62,167 nt of DNA from Candidatus Omnitrophota bacterium. GTDB taxonomy: Bacteria > Omnitrophota > Omnitrophia > Omnitrophales > Aquincolibacteriaceae. This document shows, piece after piece, positions 1 to 8,185 of the stretch (position 1 is its first letter; every line of letters starts with the position of its first letter). The position numbers and the translations under genes are program-made. Where the stretch lies: NCBI GenBank assembly GCA_022711115.1, contig JAKLFP010000008.1, positions 70,617-132,783 on the forward strand, written 5' to 3'. The notes below the pieces were generated by a model. The model searched no databases, was not told the origin of the DNA, and saw only the letters and a program-made list of their open reading frames with translations.

Positions 1-1
1 T

Positions 2-517
<516 letters not shown>

Positions 518-530
518 AAGGATAGCTTTT

Positions 531-1466
531 ATGGCAAATATCTACAGTGATATTACAAAAATAATAGGGAATACCCCTCTCATTAAAGTGAATCGGTTAG
601 CCCAAGGGCTTGGGGCTTCAATTTTGGTGAAACTTGAATCTGCCAATCCGCTTGCTAGCGTCAAAGACCGAATCGGCGTAGCGATGATCGATGCTGCGGA
701 GAAAACCGGAAAACTCAAACCGGGCGGTACCATTGTAGAACCCACCAGTGGGAACACGGGGATCGCCTTGGCTTTTGTAGCGGCGGCGCGTGGGTATCGG
801 TTGATTTTGACGATGCCGGAAACGATGAGCATCGAGCGCCGGCAATTATTAAAAATCTTGGGTGCGGAAGTTGTCTTGACTGAAGGGACAAAGGGGATGA
901 GGGGTGCGGTTGAAAAAGCGGATGAAATTGCAAGAACGACTCCGGGGAGTTTGGTGCTTCAACAATTTTTGAATCCCGCAAATCCGGATATTCACAGAAA
1001 GACAACCGCCGAAGAAATTTGGAACGATACCGATGGAGCAGTGGATATTTTTGTGGCAGGCATTGGAACCGGGGGTACGATCACGGGCGTTGGGGAAGTA
1101 CTTAAGCAAAGGAAGCCTTCGGTGAAAGTTGTTGCTGTAGAACCGGTAGATTCTCCTGTTCTTTCGGGTGGAAAACCTGGAGCGCATAAGATTCAGGGAA
1201 TTGGGGCCGGGTTTGTGCCGGGTGTTCTCAATACCAAAGTTTATGATGAAATTCTTAAGGTTCGTCACGAAGACGCGGGAGAGATTGCACGCAAGCTGGC
1301 CAGAAACGAAGGGATTCTCGGGGGTATTTCCGCGGGAGCCAACGTTTGGGCAGCACTTGAATTGGCGAAAAGACCGGAATCTAAAGGAAAAACAATAGTG
1401 ACCGTTATTTGCGATACCGGAGAACGATATCTTTCAACCTGGCTTTTTCAGGAATTTTTAGGCTAA
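531..1466 (+). CDS. cysK: Cysteine synthase A (O-acetylserine sulfhydrylase)
   Basis: Beta-family PLP enzyme of 311 residues, the usual CysK length, making cysteine from O-acetylserine and sulfide. The PLP lysine is K45 in ASVKDRIG and the substrate-binding loop TSGNTG sits at 72-77; [10 protein letters not shown] near 180 is the phosphate-binding loop and GGISAGAN near 265 follows. A purine-rich GGAT precedes the ATG. It sits between metY and metX with very short gaps, so the three are probably one sulfur-assimilation operon. No serine acetyltransferase for cysteine synthesis lies next to it; the LbH protein at 27.9 kb sits in a glycan cluster. Confidence 0.95.
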   Translation: MANIYSDITKIIGNTPLIKVNRLAQGLGASILVKLESANPLASVKDRIGVAMIDAAEKTGKLKPGGTIVEPTSGNTGIALAFVAAARGYRLILTMPETMSIERRQLLKILGAEVVLTEGTKGMRGAVEKADEIARTTPGSLVLQQFLNPANPDIHRKTTAEEIWNDTDGAVDIFVAGIGTGGTITGVGEVLKQRKPSVKVVAVEPVDSPVLSGGKPGAHKIQGIGAGFVPGVLNTKVYDEILKVRHEDAGEIARKLARNEGILGGISAGANVWAALELAKRPESKGKTIVTVICDTGERYLSTWLFQEFLG

Positions 1467-1469
1467 GAC

Positions 1470-2591
1470 ATGACCGCAAAGACTCTCGGAAAAATAGAAA
1501 CCAAGTATTTTACTTTTGCACAGCCTTCGCATGAGTTCAAGCTGGAATCGGGGCGGACCTTCGGCCCCATTACCGTTGCTTATGAGAGCTACGGACAGCT
1601 CAATGCAGATAAAAGCAATACCATTCTTGTGATGCATGCGTTTTCCGGAAACGCACATGTCGCGGGACCTGTCAGCGAAGAACAAGATCCGCCGTGGTGG
1701 GATTTCATGGTAGGTCCTGGGAAGGCTCTTGATACGGAAAAATATTTTGTTCTTTGCGCCAATGTCATCGGTGGCTGTAAAGGGACTACCGGACCGTCTT
1801 CCATGAATCCCAAAACAGGAAAGCCCTATGCTCTTGATTTTCCGCTTATCACGATCGGAGACATGGTGCGCGTCCAAAAAACTTTGATCGATCATCTTGG
1901 CATTAAGAAACTTCATGGGGTGATTGGCGGTTCCATGGGGGGGATGCTCGCGCTTCAATGGGTCGCTTTATACCCGGACGCTGTGGAGTGTGTGATTCCG
2001 ATCGCAGCCACGTTAAAACATTCACCCCAGCAAATTGCATTTAATGAAGTGGGGCGTCAAGCGATTATGGCAGATCCTGCCTGGAATTATGGGAATTATT
2101 ACGGCGGGGCTTTGCCGGAAAAAGGCCTTGCTGTGGCGCGCATGGTTGGGCACATTACCTACATGAGCAATGATTCCATGGAAAAAAAATTTTCCCGGCG
2201 GCTTAAAGACGATCATTCCGGATTTAAATTCTCGGCCGATTTTGAAGTGGAGGGGTATCTTCAGCATCGCGGTATGAGTTTTGTAAAACGCTTTGATGCG
2301 AATTCCTATCTCTATATCACCAAGGCGATGGATTATTTTGATCTCTCGGATGCAAAATGGATCCCGCCGCAGGGCCTTCCGAATGTCCGGTTTTTGGTGA
2401 TAGCCTTTAAATCCGATTGGCTTTATCCTTCCGTTCAATCGCAGGAAATGGTTCGCCAGCTCAAGATGCGGCAGATCGATGCGACTTATTGTGAGATTGA
2501 TGCTAGTTACGGGCACGATTCCTTTTTAATCGAAAGTGAATCGGAAAAGCAGTCGCATCTTATCAAGCACTTTCTTGCCAAAAGAAAATAA
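1470..2591 (+). CDS. metX: Homoserine O-acetyltransferase
   Basis: Alpha/beta-hydrolase-fold acyltransferase (373 residues) that activates homoserine with acetyl-CoA for methionine synthesis. The nucleophile elbow GGSMGGM places the catalytic serine at S155; the acid and base are D316 (KSDWLYPS) and H349 (YGHDSF), completing the triad. NVIGGCKGTTGPSS near 100-111 is a MetX family signature. It begins 3 bp after cysK and is followed by metW, the common metX-metW partner. Whether it uses acetyl- or succinyl-CoA cannot be read safely; the presence of metY favours acetyl. Confidence 0.94.
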   Translation: MTAKTLGKIETKYFTFAQPSHEFKLESGRTFGPITVAYESYGQLNADKSNTILVMHAFSGNAHVAGPVSEEQDPPWWDFMVGPGKALDTEKYFVLCANVIGGCKGTTGPSSMNPKTGKPYALDFPLITIGDMVRVQKTLIDHLGIKKLHGVIGGSMGGMLALQWVALYPDAVECVIPIAATLKHSPQQIAFNEVGRQAIMADPAWNYGNYYGGALPEKGLAVARMVGHITYMSNDSMEKKFSRRLKDDHSGFKFSADFEVEGYLQHRGMSFVKRFDANSYLYITKAMDYFDLSDAKWIPPQGLPNVRFLVIAFKSDWLYPSVQSQEMVRQLKMRQIDATYCEIDASYGHDSFLIESESEKQSHLIKHFLAKRK

Positions 2592-2614
2592 AACCCCCTT
2601 TCATTTGGTTTTCC

Positions 2615-2643
2615 TTGAAAAAAATAGCGAGGAGGAATACTAT
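2615..2643 (+). promoter_or_regulatory. Sigma70-like promoter in front of metW
   Basis: TTGAAA (2615-2620), a 17-bp spacer and TACTAT (2638-2643) lie between metX and metW. Transcription would start near 2650 and leave a short leader with an AAAGGAAA ribosome site before the ATG at 2673. This suggests metW can be expressed separately from metYX. Confidence 0.5.
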
Positions 2644-2672
2644 CTCTACTCAAATAAAAGGAAACGGATAGA

Positions 2673-3266
2673 ATGAAATCGACTATGAAACGGCTTGATG
2701 ATCAGGTTATTTATGGGATCGTGGCATCCGGTGCCAGTGTGCTCGATCTCGGATGCGGGAGTGGCGACTTATTAAGCTTATTGGTCCAGGGTAAACAAGT
2801 GAAGGCTCAGGGAGTCGAGCTGAACAACGATGCGATTCATGCCTGCGTCGAAAAAGGATTAAGTGTTTTTCATAGCGATATCGATAGCGGGTTGCCTTAT
2901 TATCCCGAACAATCCTTTGATTATGTGATTCTGAACCAGAGTTTGCAGGAAGTGAAAGGAGTGGAAACGGTTATCAGCGAGGCGTTACGGGTCGGTAAAA
3001 AGGTGATCATCGGTTTTCCGAATTTTGCACATATTGAATCACGAATCCTGATGTTTTTTGGGGGTCGTGCACCCATCAGTTCTTCTTTGCCCTATTCTTG
3101 GTACAGTACCCCGAACCTGCGTTTTCTTTCCATCAAGGATTTCCGGGATTTTTGCCGGATCAAGCATTACAAAATCCTGGAAGCTCATTATCTCGGTCTG
3201 CGTGGGGAAATTCACATCCTTCCCAATCTTTTTGCTCTCAACGCCATCTTCGTGATCACGAAATAA
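2673..3266 (+). CDS. metW: Methionine biosynthesis protein MetW
   Basis: Class I SAM-dependent methyltransferase-like protein of 197 residues. The SAM motif I VLDLGCGSGDLL is at about residues 23-34 and FDYVILNQSLQEV is motif IV. The tail with GGRAPISSSLPYSWYSTPNLRFLS is diagnostic of MetW, which in other bacteria acts together with MetX in homoserine acylation. It follows metX and has its own candidate promoter and an AAAGGAAA ribosome site. The gene ends inside a strong hairpin. Confidence 0.93.
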   Translation: MKSTMKRLDDQVIYGIVASGASVLDLGCGSGDLLSLLVQGKQVKAQGVELNNDAIHACVEKGLSVFHSDIDSGLPYYPEQSFDYVILNQSLQEVKGVETVISEALRVGKKVIIGFPNFAHIESRILMFFGGRAPISSSLPYSWYSTPNLRFLSIKDFRDFCRIKHYKILEAHYLGLRGEIHILPNLFALNAIFVITK

Positions 3267-3312
3267 AAGAGGCTGGCACCCGTTCATTCTAAAAGGCGTC
3301 AGCCTCTTTTCC
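3265..3312. terminator. Bidirectional intrinsic terminator between metW and the DUF6515 gene
   Basis: AAAAGAGGCTG (3265-3275) pairs with the arm ending GCCTCTTTT (to 3310), with only one mismatch-like position, so both strands end the stem in a T-run. It starts at the metW stop codon and lies just beyond the end of the minus-strand gene at 3336, so it can serve both convergent transcripts. Confidence 0.8.
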
Positions 3313-3335
3313 TTTCCACGGACACAGCGAATTTT

Positions 3336-4103
3336 TTATTTAGCGTACATAATTTTCAATTGATCCATGGTCGGTTTTTCTTTGTAATATTCACCAGAAG
3401 GTCCCACATAACCGTCTTTGGTTCGCGTCATAGTGACTTTCGTGAAACTCCCATTTTTATTAGGCACTTGAAAAACGAGTTCTTCCGGAAGAGGTCTTTC
3501 AGCGGCCGATGAATCTTTCGCATACATGGCTTTCAATTGATCGATGGTGGGATAATCCGGATAAAATTCTCCATTCGGTCCTTTATAGCCATTACTGTAT
3601 TTTTCCAAAGTCACGGGCATATAGCTGCCATTCGGATTGGGGACTGTCACCATAACAGTTTTTTCCGGCGCTTCGACAGCGGGTGGATTTGATGTCACAA
3701 CCTGGGGAGGCGGAGTGACAACGGTATATCCAGAAGGTTCCTGGACATAATAGGTGTTGTTGTAAAAGTAATAGTTCCTTCCCTCATAGGGGATTTGTCG
3801 GTAGTAGGGAGGTAATGTTGGAATAGCAGCGCCCAAAGGTGCGGAAACAACGACATAACCTGCGGGGGTGTACTGGTAATACATGCCGCTCGCGTAATAA
3901 TAAAGCATGTCTGCGATTCTCAAAGTAAGATAACCCCGCGGAAGTGCATGATAGTAATGAAATGGCCGGGCATAAAAAGCCTCATGGCGCTCATGCCCTC
4001 CCCTCATCTCATGGCCTCCTCGAGGGGCTGCAACTGCTGTTTGAGTAAATGAGAAAATGCTTACAAATAGCATAACATAGAAGAAACTTTGCCTTGTCTT
4101 CAT
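3336..4103 (-). CDS. Secreted DUF6515-like protein with two C-terminal repeats
   Basis: Protein of 255 residues with a clear signal peptide (positively charged start, hydrophobic core, cleavage near AVAAPRG at about 25). Residues 60-135 are tyrosine-rich with the YYYASGMYYQ...GYVVVSAPLGA...LPP...YYFYNNTYY pattern I recognise as DUF6515. Two tandem copies of a ~47-residue unit follow, each reading VPNxNGSx..VT....GYxGPxGEFY...PTxDQLKxMYAK; the protein ends exactly at the end of the second copy. AAAGGAGA precedes the ATG. Likely periplasmic or surface located; function unknown. The repeats bracket a K/R-E-rich hinge. Confidence 0.8.
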   Translation of the reverse strand: MKTRQSFFYVMLFVSIFSFTQTAVAAPRGGHEMRGGHERHEAFYARPFHYYHALPRGYLTLRIADMLYYYASGMYYQYTPAGYVVVSAPLGAAIPTLPPYYRQIPYEGRNYYFYNNTYYVQEPSGYTVVTPPPQVVTSNPPAVEAPEKTVMVTVPNPNGSYMPVTLEKYSNGYKGPNGEFYPDYPTIDQLKAMYAKDSSAAERPLPEELVFQVPNKNGSFTKVTMTRTKDGYVGPSGEYYKEKPTMDQLKIMYAK

Positions 4104-4247
4104 GGGATGTCTCCTTTAATTGGTTTCACTGGTAAGAGCTTATCCTTCTATCTCTTTTCACTTCATTAGACAGCAAAGATCTTTGGAAAGTTCCATGTTT
4201 TTAGAACTGAACTTTGAGGAAGGTTAAACGAAAAAGCTTGGAAATCA

Positions 4248-4281
4248 AAGGAGACAGGCCGCGACTTGAGCCTGTCTCCTT
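4248..4281 (-). terminator. Hairpin after thi4
   Basis: A perfect 12-bp stem (4248-4259 with 4270-4281, arm AAGGAGACAGGC) and a 10-nt loop lie just past the thi4 stop codon. The following bases on the minus strand are only moderately T-rich, so it may work as a terminator or as a 3' stabilising hairpin. Confidence 0.65.
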
Positions 4282-4286
4282 GATGG

Positions 4287-5072
4287 CTAAGCAGCTTGAG
4301 GGAGCAATAATTTTTCTTTGAGAATCGTGGCGATTTTCTTGCCGGATAGCAACATGCCTCCGAAGGTAGGACCCATCCGAGGAATACCATAGGCCGTGGA
4401 AACAGCCATGCCGGTCACATAAAGTCCTGGGAAAATCTCCCCGGTTTTTTCCACCAAAAGATCTTCGGAACCGCAAACATCCATGGGGCCGAAATCCGCG
4501 ATCTTGAGCAGCTTCCGTTTTTCAAGGCTTCGCAGGACCCAGGCGTCATGTCCGGTCGCATCGACTACCGCTTTGGATTCTAAAGCGATCGGATCCACGC
4601 AGGTAATGGCTTTTGGTAAGGCTGATACCGGCGACCAATTAATGACTGCACCTTCCACTCGTCCCTGACGCAAGATCACGTCATCAAACTTGGTAAGGTT
4701 CAAGATCTTAACGCCGGCATCACATGCGGCAGCGATGAGTTTGGAACAAGCCGTCGGGCCATCCGCAATAAAGAGATTTTTTTCCGCTTCCCGGTAGGGG
4801 ATATTTAATTCATCGAGTACTTCCTGGCTGGGGGCACGGAATGTGACGGTATTCATGAAGTAACCACCGACCCAGAACCCTCCGCCGATGTAATTGTTGC
4901 TTTCGATGATCAAGGTCTTGGATCCCGTCCGTGCGAGATCGCGGCCGGCAATAAGACCGCTTGGACCTGCGCCGACGATGATGACGTCGGAGATGATGTA
5001 CTCGTTGAACCAGCGGGCAAAATCTCCGACAATCGCCCGGGTGATGCTCGCTTCCGTGACTTTTTGGAACAT
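4287..5072 (-). CDS. thi4: Thi4-family thiazole synthase (ADP-thiazole / sulfide-dependent type)
   Basis: Flavin-fold enzyme of 261 residues that builds the thiamine thiazole from NAD and glycine. The dinucleotide-binding motif VGAGPSGLIAG spans 33-43, followed by E57 in IIESN and GGGFWVGG; the C-terminal GMAVSTAYGIPRMGPTFGGM is the Thi4 signature. The residue aligned with yeast sulfur-donor Cys205 is C158 in the TCVDP motif, whereas the catalytic M. jannaschii enzyme has His there; this points to a single-turnover enzyme. It is preceded by a TPP riboswitch and GGAG ribosome site, which fixes its role in thiamine supply. It is divergent from the Rrf2 operon. Confidence 0.93.
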   Translation of the reverse strand: MFQKVTEASITRAIVGDFARWFNEYIISDVIIVGAGPSGLIAGRDLARTGSKTLIIESNNYIGGGFWVGGYFMNTVTFRAPSQEVLDELNIPYREAEKNLFIADGPTACSKLIAAACDAGVKILNLTKFDDVILRQGRVEGAVINWSPVSALPKAITCVDPIALESKAVVDATGHDAWVLRSLEKRKLLKIADFGPMDVCGSEDLLVEKTGEIFPGLYVTGMAVSTAYGIPRMGPTFGGMLLSGKKIATILKEKLLLPQAA

Positions 5073-5104
5073 GGTGATCTCCTTTTAAAGTGAGATCTGG
5101 GATA

Positions 5105-5136
5105 AGAAAACCCCGTATCAGAAATCGACCGGGGCC
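5105..5136 (-). terminator. Riboswitch expression platform (candidate attenuator)
   Basis: Downstream of the aptamer on the minus strand, CCCCG and CGGGG (5130-5134 with 5111-5115) form a short GC hairpin followed by TTTTCTT. Placed between aptamer and thi4, it fits a TPP-controlled transcription terminator. The stem is only 5 bp, so control at translation cannot be excluded. Confidence 0.55.
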
Positions 5137-5140
5137 AAGA

Positions 5141-5240
5141 AGGGGATGGCAGTTTCCCTACGCTGGCATTATCCAGATCAGGTTATTAGGGTCATCCGCT
5201 TTAGCGGAACTCTCAGGCCTTGAAACGACCTCCCCATTTA
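5141..5240 (-). promoter_or_regulatory. TPP riboswitch (THI element)
   Basis: Read on the minus strand, the segment carries CTGAGA, then ACCCTAATAACCTGATCTGG, then ATAATGCCAGCGTAGGGA, the conserved core of the thiamine pyrophosphate aptamer. GGGG at 5232-5235 and CCCC at 5142-5145 can close the basal P1 helix. It lies about 70 nt upstream of thi4 and would switch the gene off when TPP is plentiful. Confidence 0.96.
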
Positions 5241-5254
5241 GAAAAAACGAACAT

Positions 5255-5283
5255 ATTAAATCAGATCGAAATATTCTTCACAA
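5255..5283 (-). promoter_or_regulatory. Candidate promoter for the riboswitch-thi4 transcript
   Basis: On the minus strand TTGTGA (5283-5278), a 17-bp spacer and TTTAAT (5260-5255) place a start near 5248, just ahead of the aptamer. The -10 is weak, but the position is right. Confidence 0.4.
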
Positions 5284-5320
5284 CAAAAATTTCAAAACGG
5301 CTATAAATAAAAAGTTTTTA

Positions 5321-5370
5321 TTGACGAAAAGATTTAAGAGATTACAATTCCTACTAACCTTATAGGAATT
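5321..5370 (+). promoter_or_regulatory. Promoter with overlapping palindromic operator for the Rrf2 operon
   Basis: TTGACG (5321-5326), 16 bp and TACAAT (5343-5348) form a good sigma70 promoter. A perfect 8-bp inverted repeat, AATTCCTA (5346-5353) and TAGGAATT (5363-5370) around a 9-bp centre, overlaps the -10 and ends exactly at the ATG of the regulator. This arrangement predicts autorepression by the Rrf2 protein. If the -10 is right the start site would fall inside the palindrome and leave a leader of about 15 nt. Confidence 0.75.
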
Positions 5371-5772
5371 ATGAAACTAACGACGCGCAGTGAATATGCT
5401 TTTCTTGCCATGCTGAGTATTGCCCGCTCGAAAGAGAAGGGCTATATCCCGCTTTCTAAAATCGCCAAAGAACAAAAATTACCGATAAAGTATATGGAGC
5501 AACTCATGCAGACTTTATGTAGAGCCGGTTATCTCTCCAGCACACGAGGGAAAGAAGGGGGATACCGTCTAGCGAAACCTTCCCAGGAAATTACAATCGC
5601 GGAAATCATTCGTTTATTTGATGGGGCGCTGGCGCCGACGGAATCTGTAAGCACTTATTTTTATCGTTCGACACCTCTTTTGAAAGAAAAAAAGCTGATC
5701 AAGATGATGAAAAAAATCCGCGACTATATTGCCCATACGCTAGAAACGCATACGCTCGCGGATGTCATTTGA
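5371..5772 (+). CDS. Rrf2-family transcriptional regulator
   Basis: Protein of 133 residues with the Rrf2 winged helix-turn-helix: MKLTTRSEYAFLAML at the start, IPLSKIAKEQKLPIKYMEQL as recognition region, and the wing STRGKEGGYRLAKP. The C-terminal region reads DGALAPTESVS, where cluster-binding members usually carry a cysteine; only one Cys (C50) is present in the whole protein, so it is unlikely to bind an Fe-S cluster as IscR or NsrR do and is closer to the clusterless CymR type. It heads the operon with the ABC ATPase, GTPase and Fe-S protein and has a palindrome over its own promoter. Confidence 0.9.
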   Translation: MKLTTRSEYAFLAMLSIARSKEKGYIPLSKIAKEQKLPIKYMEQLMQTLCRAGYLSSTRGKEGGYRLAKPSQEITIAEIIRLFDGALAPTESVSTYFYRSTPLLKEKKLIKMMKKIRDYIAHTLETHTLADVI

Positions 5773-5791
5773 AAATTTTTAATTTAAAACA

Positions 5792-5807
5792 TACTAATCA
5801 TATAGGA
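5792..5807 (+). promoter_or_regulatory. Second operator-like site before the ABC ATPase gene
   Basis: TACTAATCATATAGGA matches 14 of 16 bases of the centre and right half of the upstream palindrome (TACTAACCTTATAGGA at 5352-5367). The left arm is degenerate (AAAACATA). The AGGAG here is also the ribosome site of the next gene, so part of the match may be due to that. Confidence 0.35.
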
Positions 5808-5818
5808 GAAGCATAGAA

Positions 5819-6604
5819 ATGATTGAATCCATCACTATTTTAAGCGGGCGGGGCAAGCAAGGAATATCCGAGACTGTCAGACGCATTGATTTCAAAATGG
5901 GAGATGTGGTCAGTATTGTTGGACCAACGGGATCAGGTAAAACCACTTTAATCAATGATATTGAGTTATTTGCGGATGGGACCACGCCTACGGGGCGAAC
6001 GGTGTTGATTAACGGGATGCAGCCGTCTTCAGAATACCGGGATAACCCAGCGTGCAATCCCATAGCTCTCATTACACAGCATACGACATTCCTCTCTGAT
6101 TTGCCGGTTCATGAGTTTTTGAAAGCGCATGCGCGTATCCGTTCCAATTCCGACAGGGGCAGCCAGGAACTTATACAACAGACACTTGATTTTGCCAATC
6201 AATTGACAGGGGAACCGATTGTGCTGACCAGTCAGATGACGGAACTTTCGGGAGGTCAGACGCGGGCGCTTTTGATTGCGGATGCAACCATAATTTGTAA
6301 CACACCGATTGTGCTATTAGATGAAGTAGAAAACGCGGGGATTCATCGGACCCGAGCGCTTGAACTTTTGCGCCAATATAAAAAGATATTTGTCTTTGTC
6401 ACTCACGATCCGCGCATTGCTCTGCTTTCCGATTATCGGATTATTATGCGCCAGGGATGCATCACGGATGTGCTGTATGCAAGTGAAGAAGAACGTGAAT
6501 GTGCTGTCAGGGTAAGTCATCTGGATGATTTGTTAACGAAAATGCGGGATAAACTGCGCTATGGAGAGCGACTCACTATTGAGGAATTGGAGGGTGTATT
6601 ATGA
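5819..6604 (+). CDS. ABC-type ATPase, stand-alone, unknown partner
   Basis: Protein of 261 residues with a complete ABC nucleotide-binding domain: Walker A GPTGSGKT (35-42), Q-loop near Q87, signature LSGGQ (143-147), Walker B IVLLDE (164-169) and switch VTHD (194-197). No permease gene is nearby, and Walker B is followed by VENAGIHR, not the usual transporter PT.ALD, so a soluble ATPase role seems likelier than transport. The last ~45 residues are a charged helical tail. The stop overlaps the next start (ATGA), implying coupled synthesis with the GTPase. AGGAG lies 8 nt before the ATG. Confidence 0.8.
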   Translation: MIESITILSGRGKQGISETVRRIDFKMGDVVSIVGPTGSGKTTLINDIELFADGTTPTGRTVLINGMQPSSEYRDNPACNPIALITQHTTFLSDLPVHEFLKAHARIRSNSDRGSQELIQQTLDFANQLTGEPIVLTSQMTELSGGQTRALLIADATIICNTPIVLLDEVENAGIHRTRALELLRQYKKIFVFVTHDPRIALLSDYRIIMRQGCITDVLYASEEERECAVRVSHLDDLLTKMRDKLRYGERLTIEELEGVL

Positions 6605-7302
6605 AACTGGTGGTGTGTGCGGGACCGGCAACAACCGGTAAAACGGCAGTCTTACGGCATATGATTCGTAAGTTGTTGGCAAAAAACCTTCGCTCGGCGT
6701 TTTTAAAAATCGATGTGCAATATGCCGAGGAAGATGAAATTTTCGCCAGAGAATTCGAGATCCCGACACGCAAAGTTTACTCCGGAGAGCTTTGTCCTGA
6801 TCATTGCAATGTGATGGTTTTGGGAGATGCACTGCGGTGGGCCAGTGACGAAAGTTGCCAGGTGCTTATGGTGGAGACGGCCGGATTGTGTTTACGGTGT
6901 TCTCCCTATGTGGATGGCGGCTTGGGGATGGTTGTTTTGGAGGCAACCAGCGGTATGAATCTTCCCTTGAAGGTAGGTCCGATGTTGTCGCTGGCGGATA
7001 TTGCTGTTATTACCAAAATCGACCGGGTTTCCCAGGCGGAGCGGGAAGTGTTTCGATATCGTATTCAGGATGTGGCCCCTCAAGTGCGTATTCGCGAGGT
7101 TAATGCACTCTATGGTATCGGGATCGATCCTTTGGTCGCAAGCGTGGAGGCATTTCCGGATGCGGGAGAAAATCTGTTGCTTCGGGGCAATCCTCCGGTC
7201 GGGACCTGTACGATTTGCGTCGGGAAAAAAGAAGTGGGCTGGCAGGCGCATTTCGGAGTGGTACGGGCTCTCGACAATCAGGTTTTTTATCGGGGAGAGT
7301 AA
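6601..7302 (+). CDS. HypB/CobW-like P-loop GTPase with cysteine motifs
   Basis: Protein of 233 residues of the SIMIBI class. P-loop GPATTGKT is at 8-15, LKIDVQYAEED (35-45) resembles a switch region, VETAGLC (91-97) occupies the Walker B/G3 place, and TKID (138-141) is the G4 guanine-specificity motif. Candidate metal ligands are C65 and C69 (ELCPDHC), C97 and C100 (CLRC) and C203 and C206 (CTIC near the C-terminus). These features resemble nickel or cobalt insertion GTPases, but it is not HypB, UreG or CobW. Start overlaps the ATPase stop. A role in loading metal or an Fe-S cluster is inference. Confidence 0.75.
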   Translation: MKLVVCAGPATTGKTAVLRHMIRKLLAKNLRSAFLKIDVQYAEEDEIFAREFEIPTRKVYSGELCPDHCNVMVLGDALRWASDESCQVLMVETAGLCLRCSPYVDGGLGMVVLEATSGMNLPLKVGPMLSLADIAVITKIDRVSQAEREVFRYRIQDVAPQVRIREVNALYGIGIDPLVASVEAFPDAGENLLLRGNPPVGTCTICVGKKEVGWQAHFGVVRALDNQVFYRGE

Positions 7303-7385
7303 CAAGCAAAATTTGTGATCCCTACGACTGAAATAGAAAAGACTACTTTAGCGATTATTGGATTAAATTCCAAGGAGGCACTTTC

Positions 7386-8087
7386 ATGGCGACGACTGAA
7401 CTAAAATTACCGGGATTGAATTGCGGGCTTTGCGGGTACAGAACTTGCGCAGAAATGGCGGAGCAGCTTTCGACTAAGCCGGAACTGCTTAAACGTTGTT
7501 TGCCTTTATCGGAACATCATGAGCAGACGTCTTCTGTGAAGCCTTTTATCACTCCGGCGCCGAAAAAAGATTGCGGGGGTTGTTCGACCGGATGTGTGAC
7601 GGGATATACCGAGGCAACTCAATGGAAAGACAGCCTTGATCGGGAATTTGATTTTTATCTCGAGCATTTTCCGGAGGAACCGGGGCCGCGTGAAATTATT
7701 ATTCCTCATAATCCGATGATTACTCGCGAAATGGATCTCCAGCGTGGTGATATTTTAATCGGGCGTCCGCTTGGTATGTCCTGCGGTTGTCCGATCACGC
7801 ATTGTGGTGTAGTCACGGAAGTGGACAAACGTACGGGAGTGATTGTTTGGTGTGTCACAGGTCCTTTACAGCCCCGCCAGCATGGATATAAGGATATCGG
7901 CTATTACATTGCAGAAGGCTATGAGGGATTGATCAAACAGAGCCGTTGCGAACTCAAAATTGGTATGCGCTATTATTTTCAACCGCGGTTATGTATGCTT
8001 CAATGGCGGCACAGCGGTCTCATCAATTATCTGAATAGACTCAAAGACAGCTACCAAGTACGTCTCGAAGGCCTCTGGATCGGTTAA
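7386..8087 (+). CDS. Cysteine-rich 4Fe-4S domain protein, uncharacterised
   Basis: Protein of 233 residues. The N-terminus LPGLNCGLCGYRTC with C38 (C13, C16, C21, C38) is the Fe-S domain found in CO dehydrogenase/corrinoid subunits and electron-transfer proteins. A second group C63, C66, C70 (CGGCSTGC) and a third C133, C135, C140 (CGCPITHC) follow, plus C156, C188 and C203. The ~150-residue C-terminal region with IIIPHNPMITREMDL and GDILIGRPLG is not one I recognise. AAGGAGG precedes the ATG. It is 83 bp after the GTPase gene on the same strand and is the likely client or partner of the ATPase-GTPase pair. Confidence 0.75.
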   Translation: MATTELKLPGLNCGLCGYRTCAEMAEQLSTKPELLKRCLPLSEHHEQTSSVKPFITPAPKKDCGGCSTGCVTGYTEATQWKDSLDREFDFYLEHFPEEPGPREIIIPHNPMITREMDLQRGDILIGRPLGMSCGCPITHCGVVTEVDKRTGVIVWCVTGPLQPRQHGYKDIGYYIAEGYEGLIKQSRCELKIGMRYYFQPRLCMLQWRHSGLINYLNRLKDSYQVRLEGLWIG

Positions 8088-8168
8088 TCACACCATTCTG
8101 AAAGATTGTGAGATAAGTCTGTGGTAATAAACTAGAATCTTCCATCTGTTTTTATCAGGCAATGCTTG

Positions 8169-8177
8169 TGATATAAT
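8169..8177 (+). promoter_or_regulatory. Extended -10 promoter immediately before queF
   Basis: TG-A-TATAAT (8169-8177) is a perfect extended -10 element. Only 8 nt separate it from the queF ATG and no ribosome site is present, so transcription would begin at or next to the start codon. Confidence 0.6.
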
Positions 8178-8185
8178 TCCCTCTT

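Noticed and set aside
5819-6604. ABC transporter ATP-binding subunit
   Set aside because: No permease or binding-protein gene is nearby, and the stop is coupled to a GTPase gene, so a transport role was not assigned.
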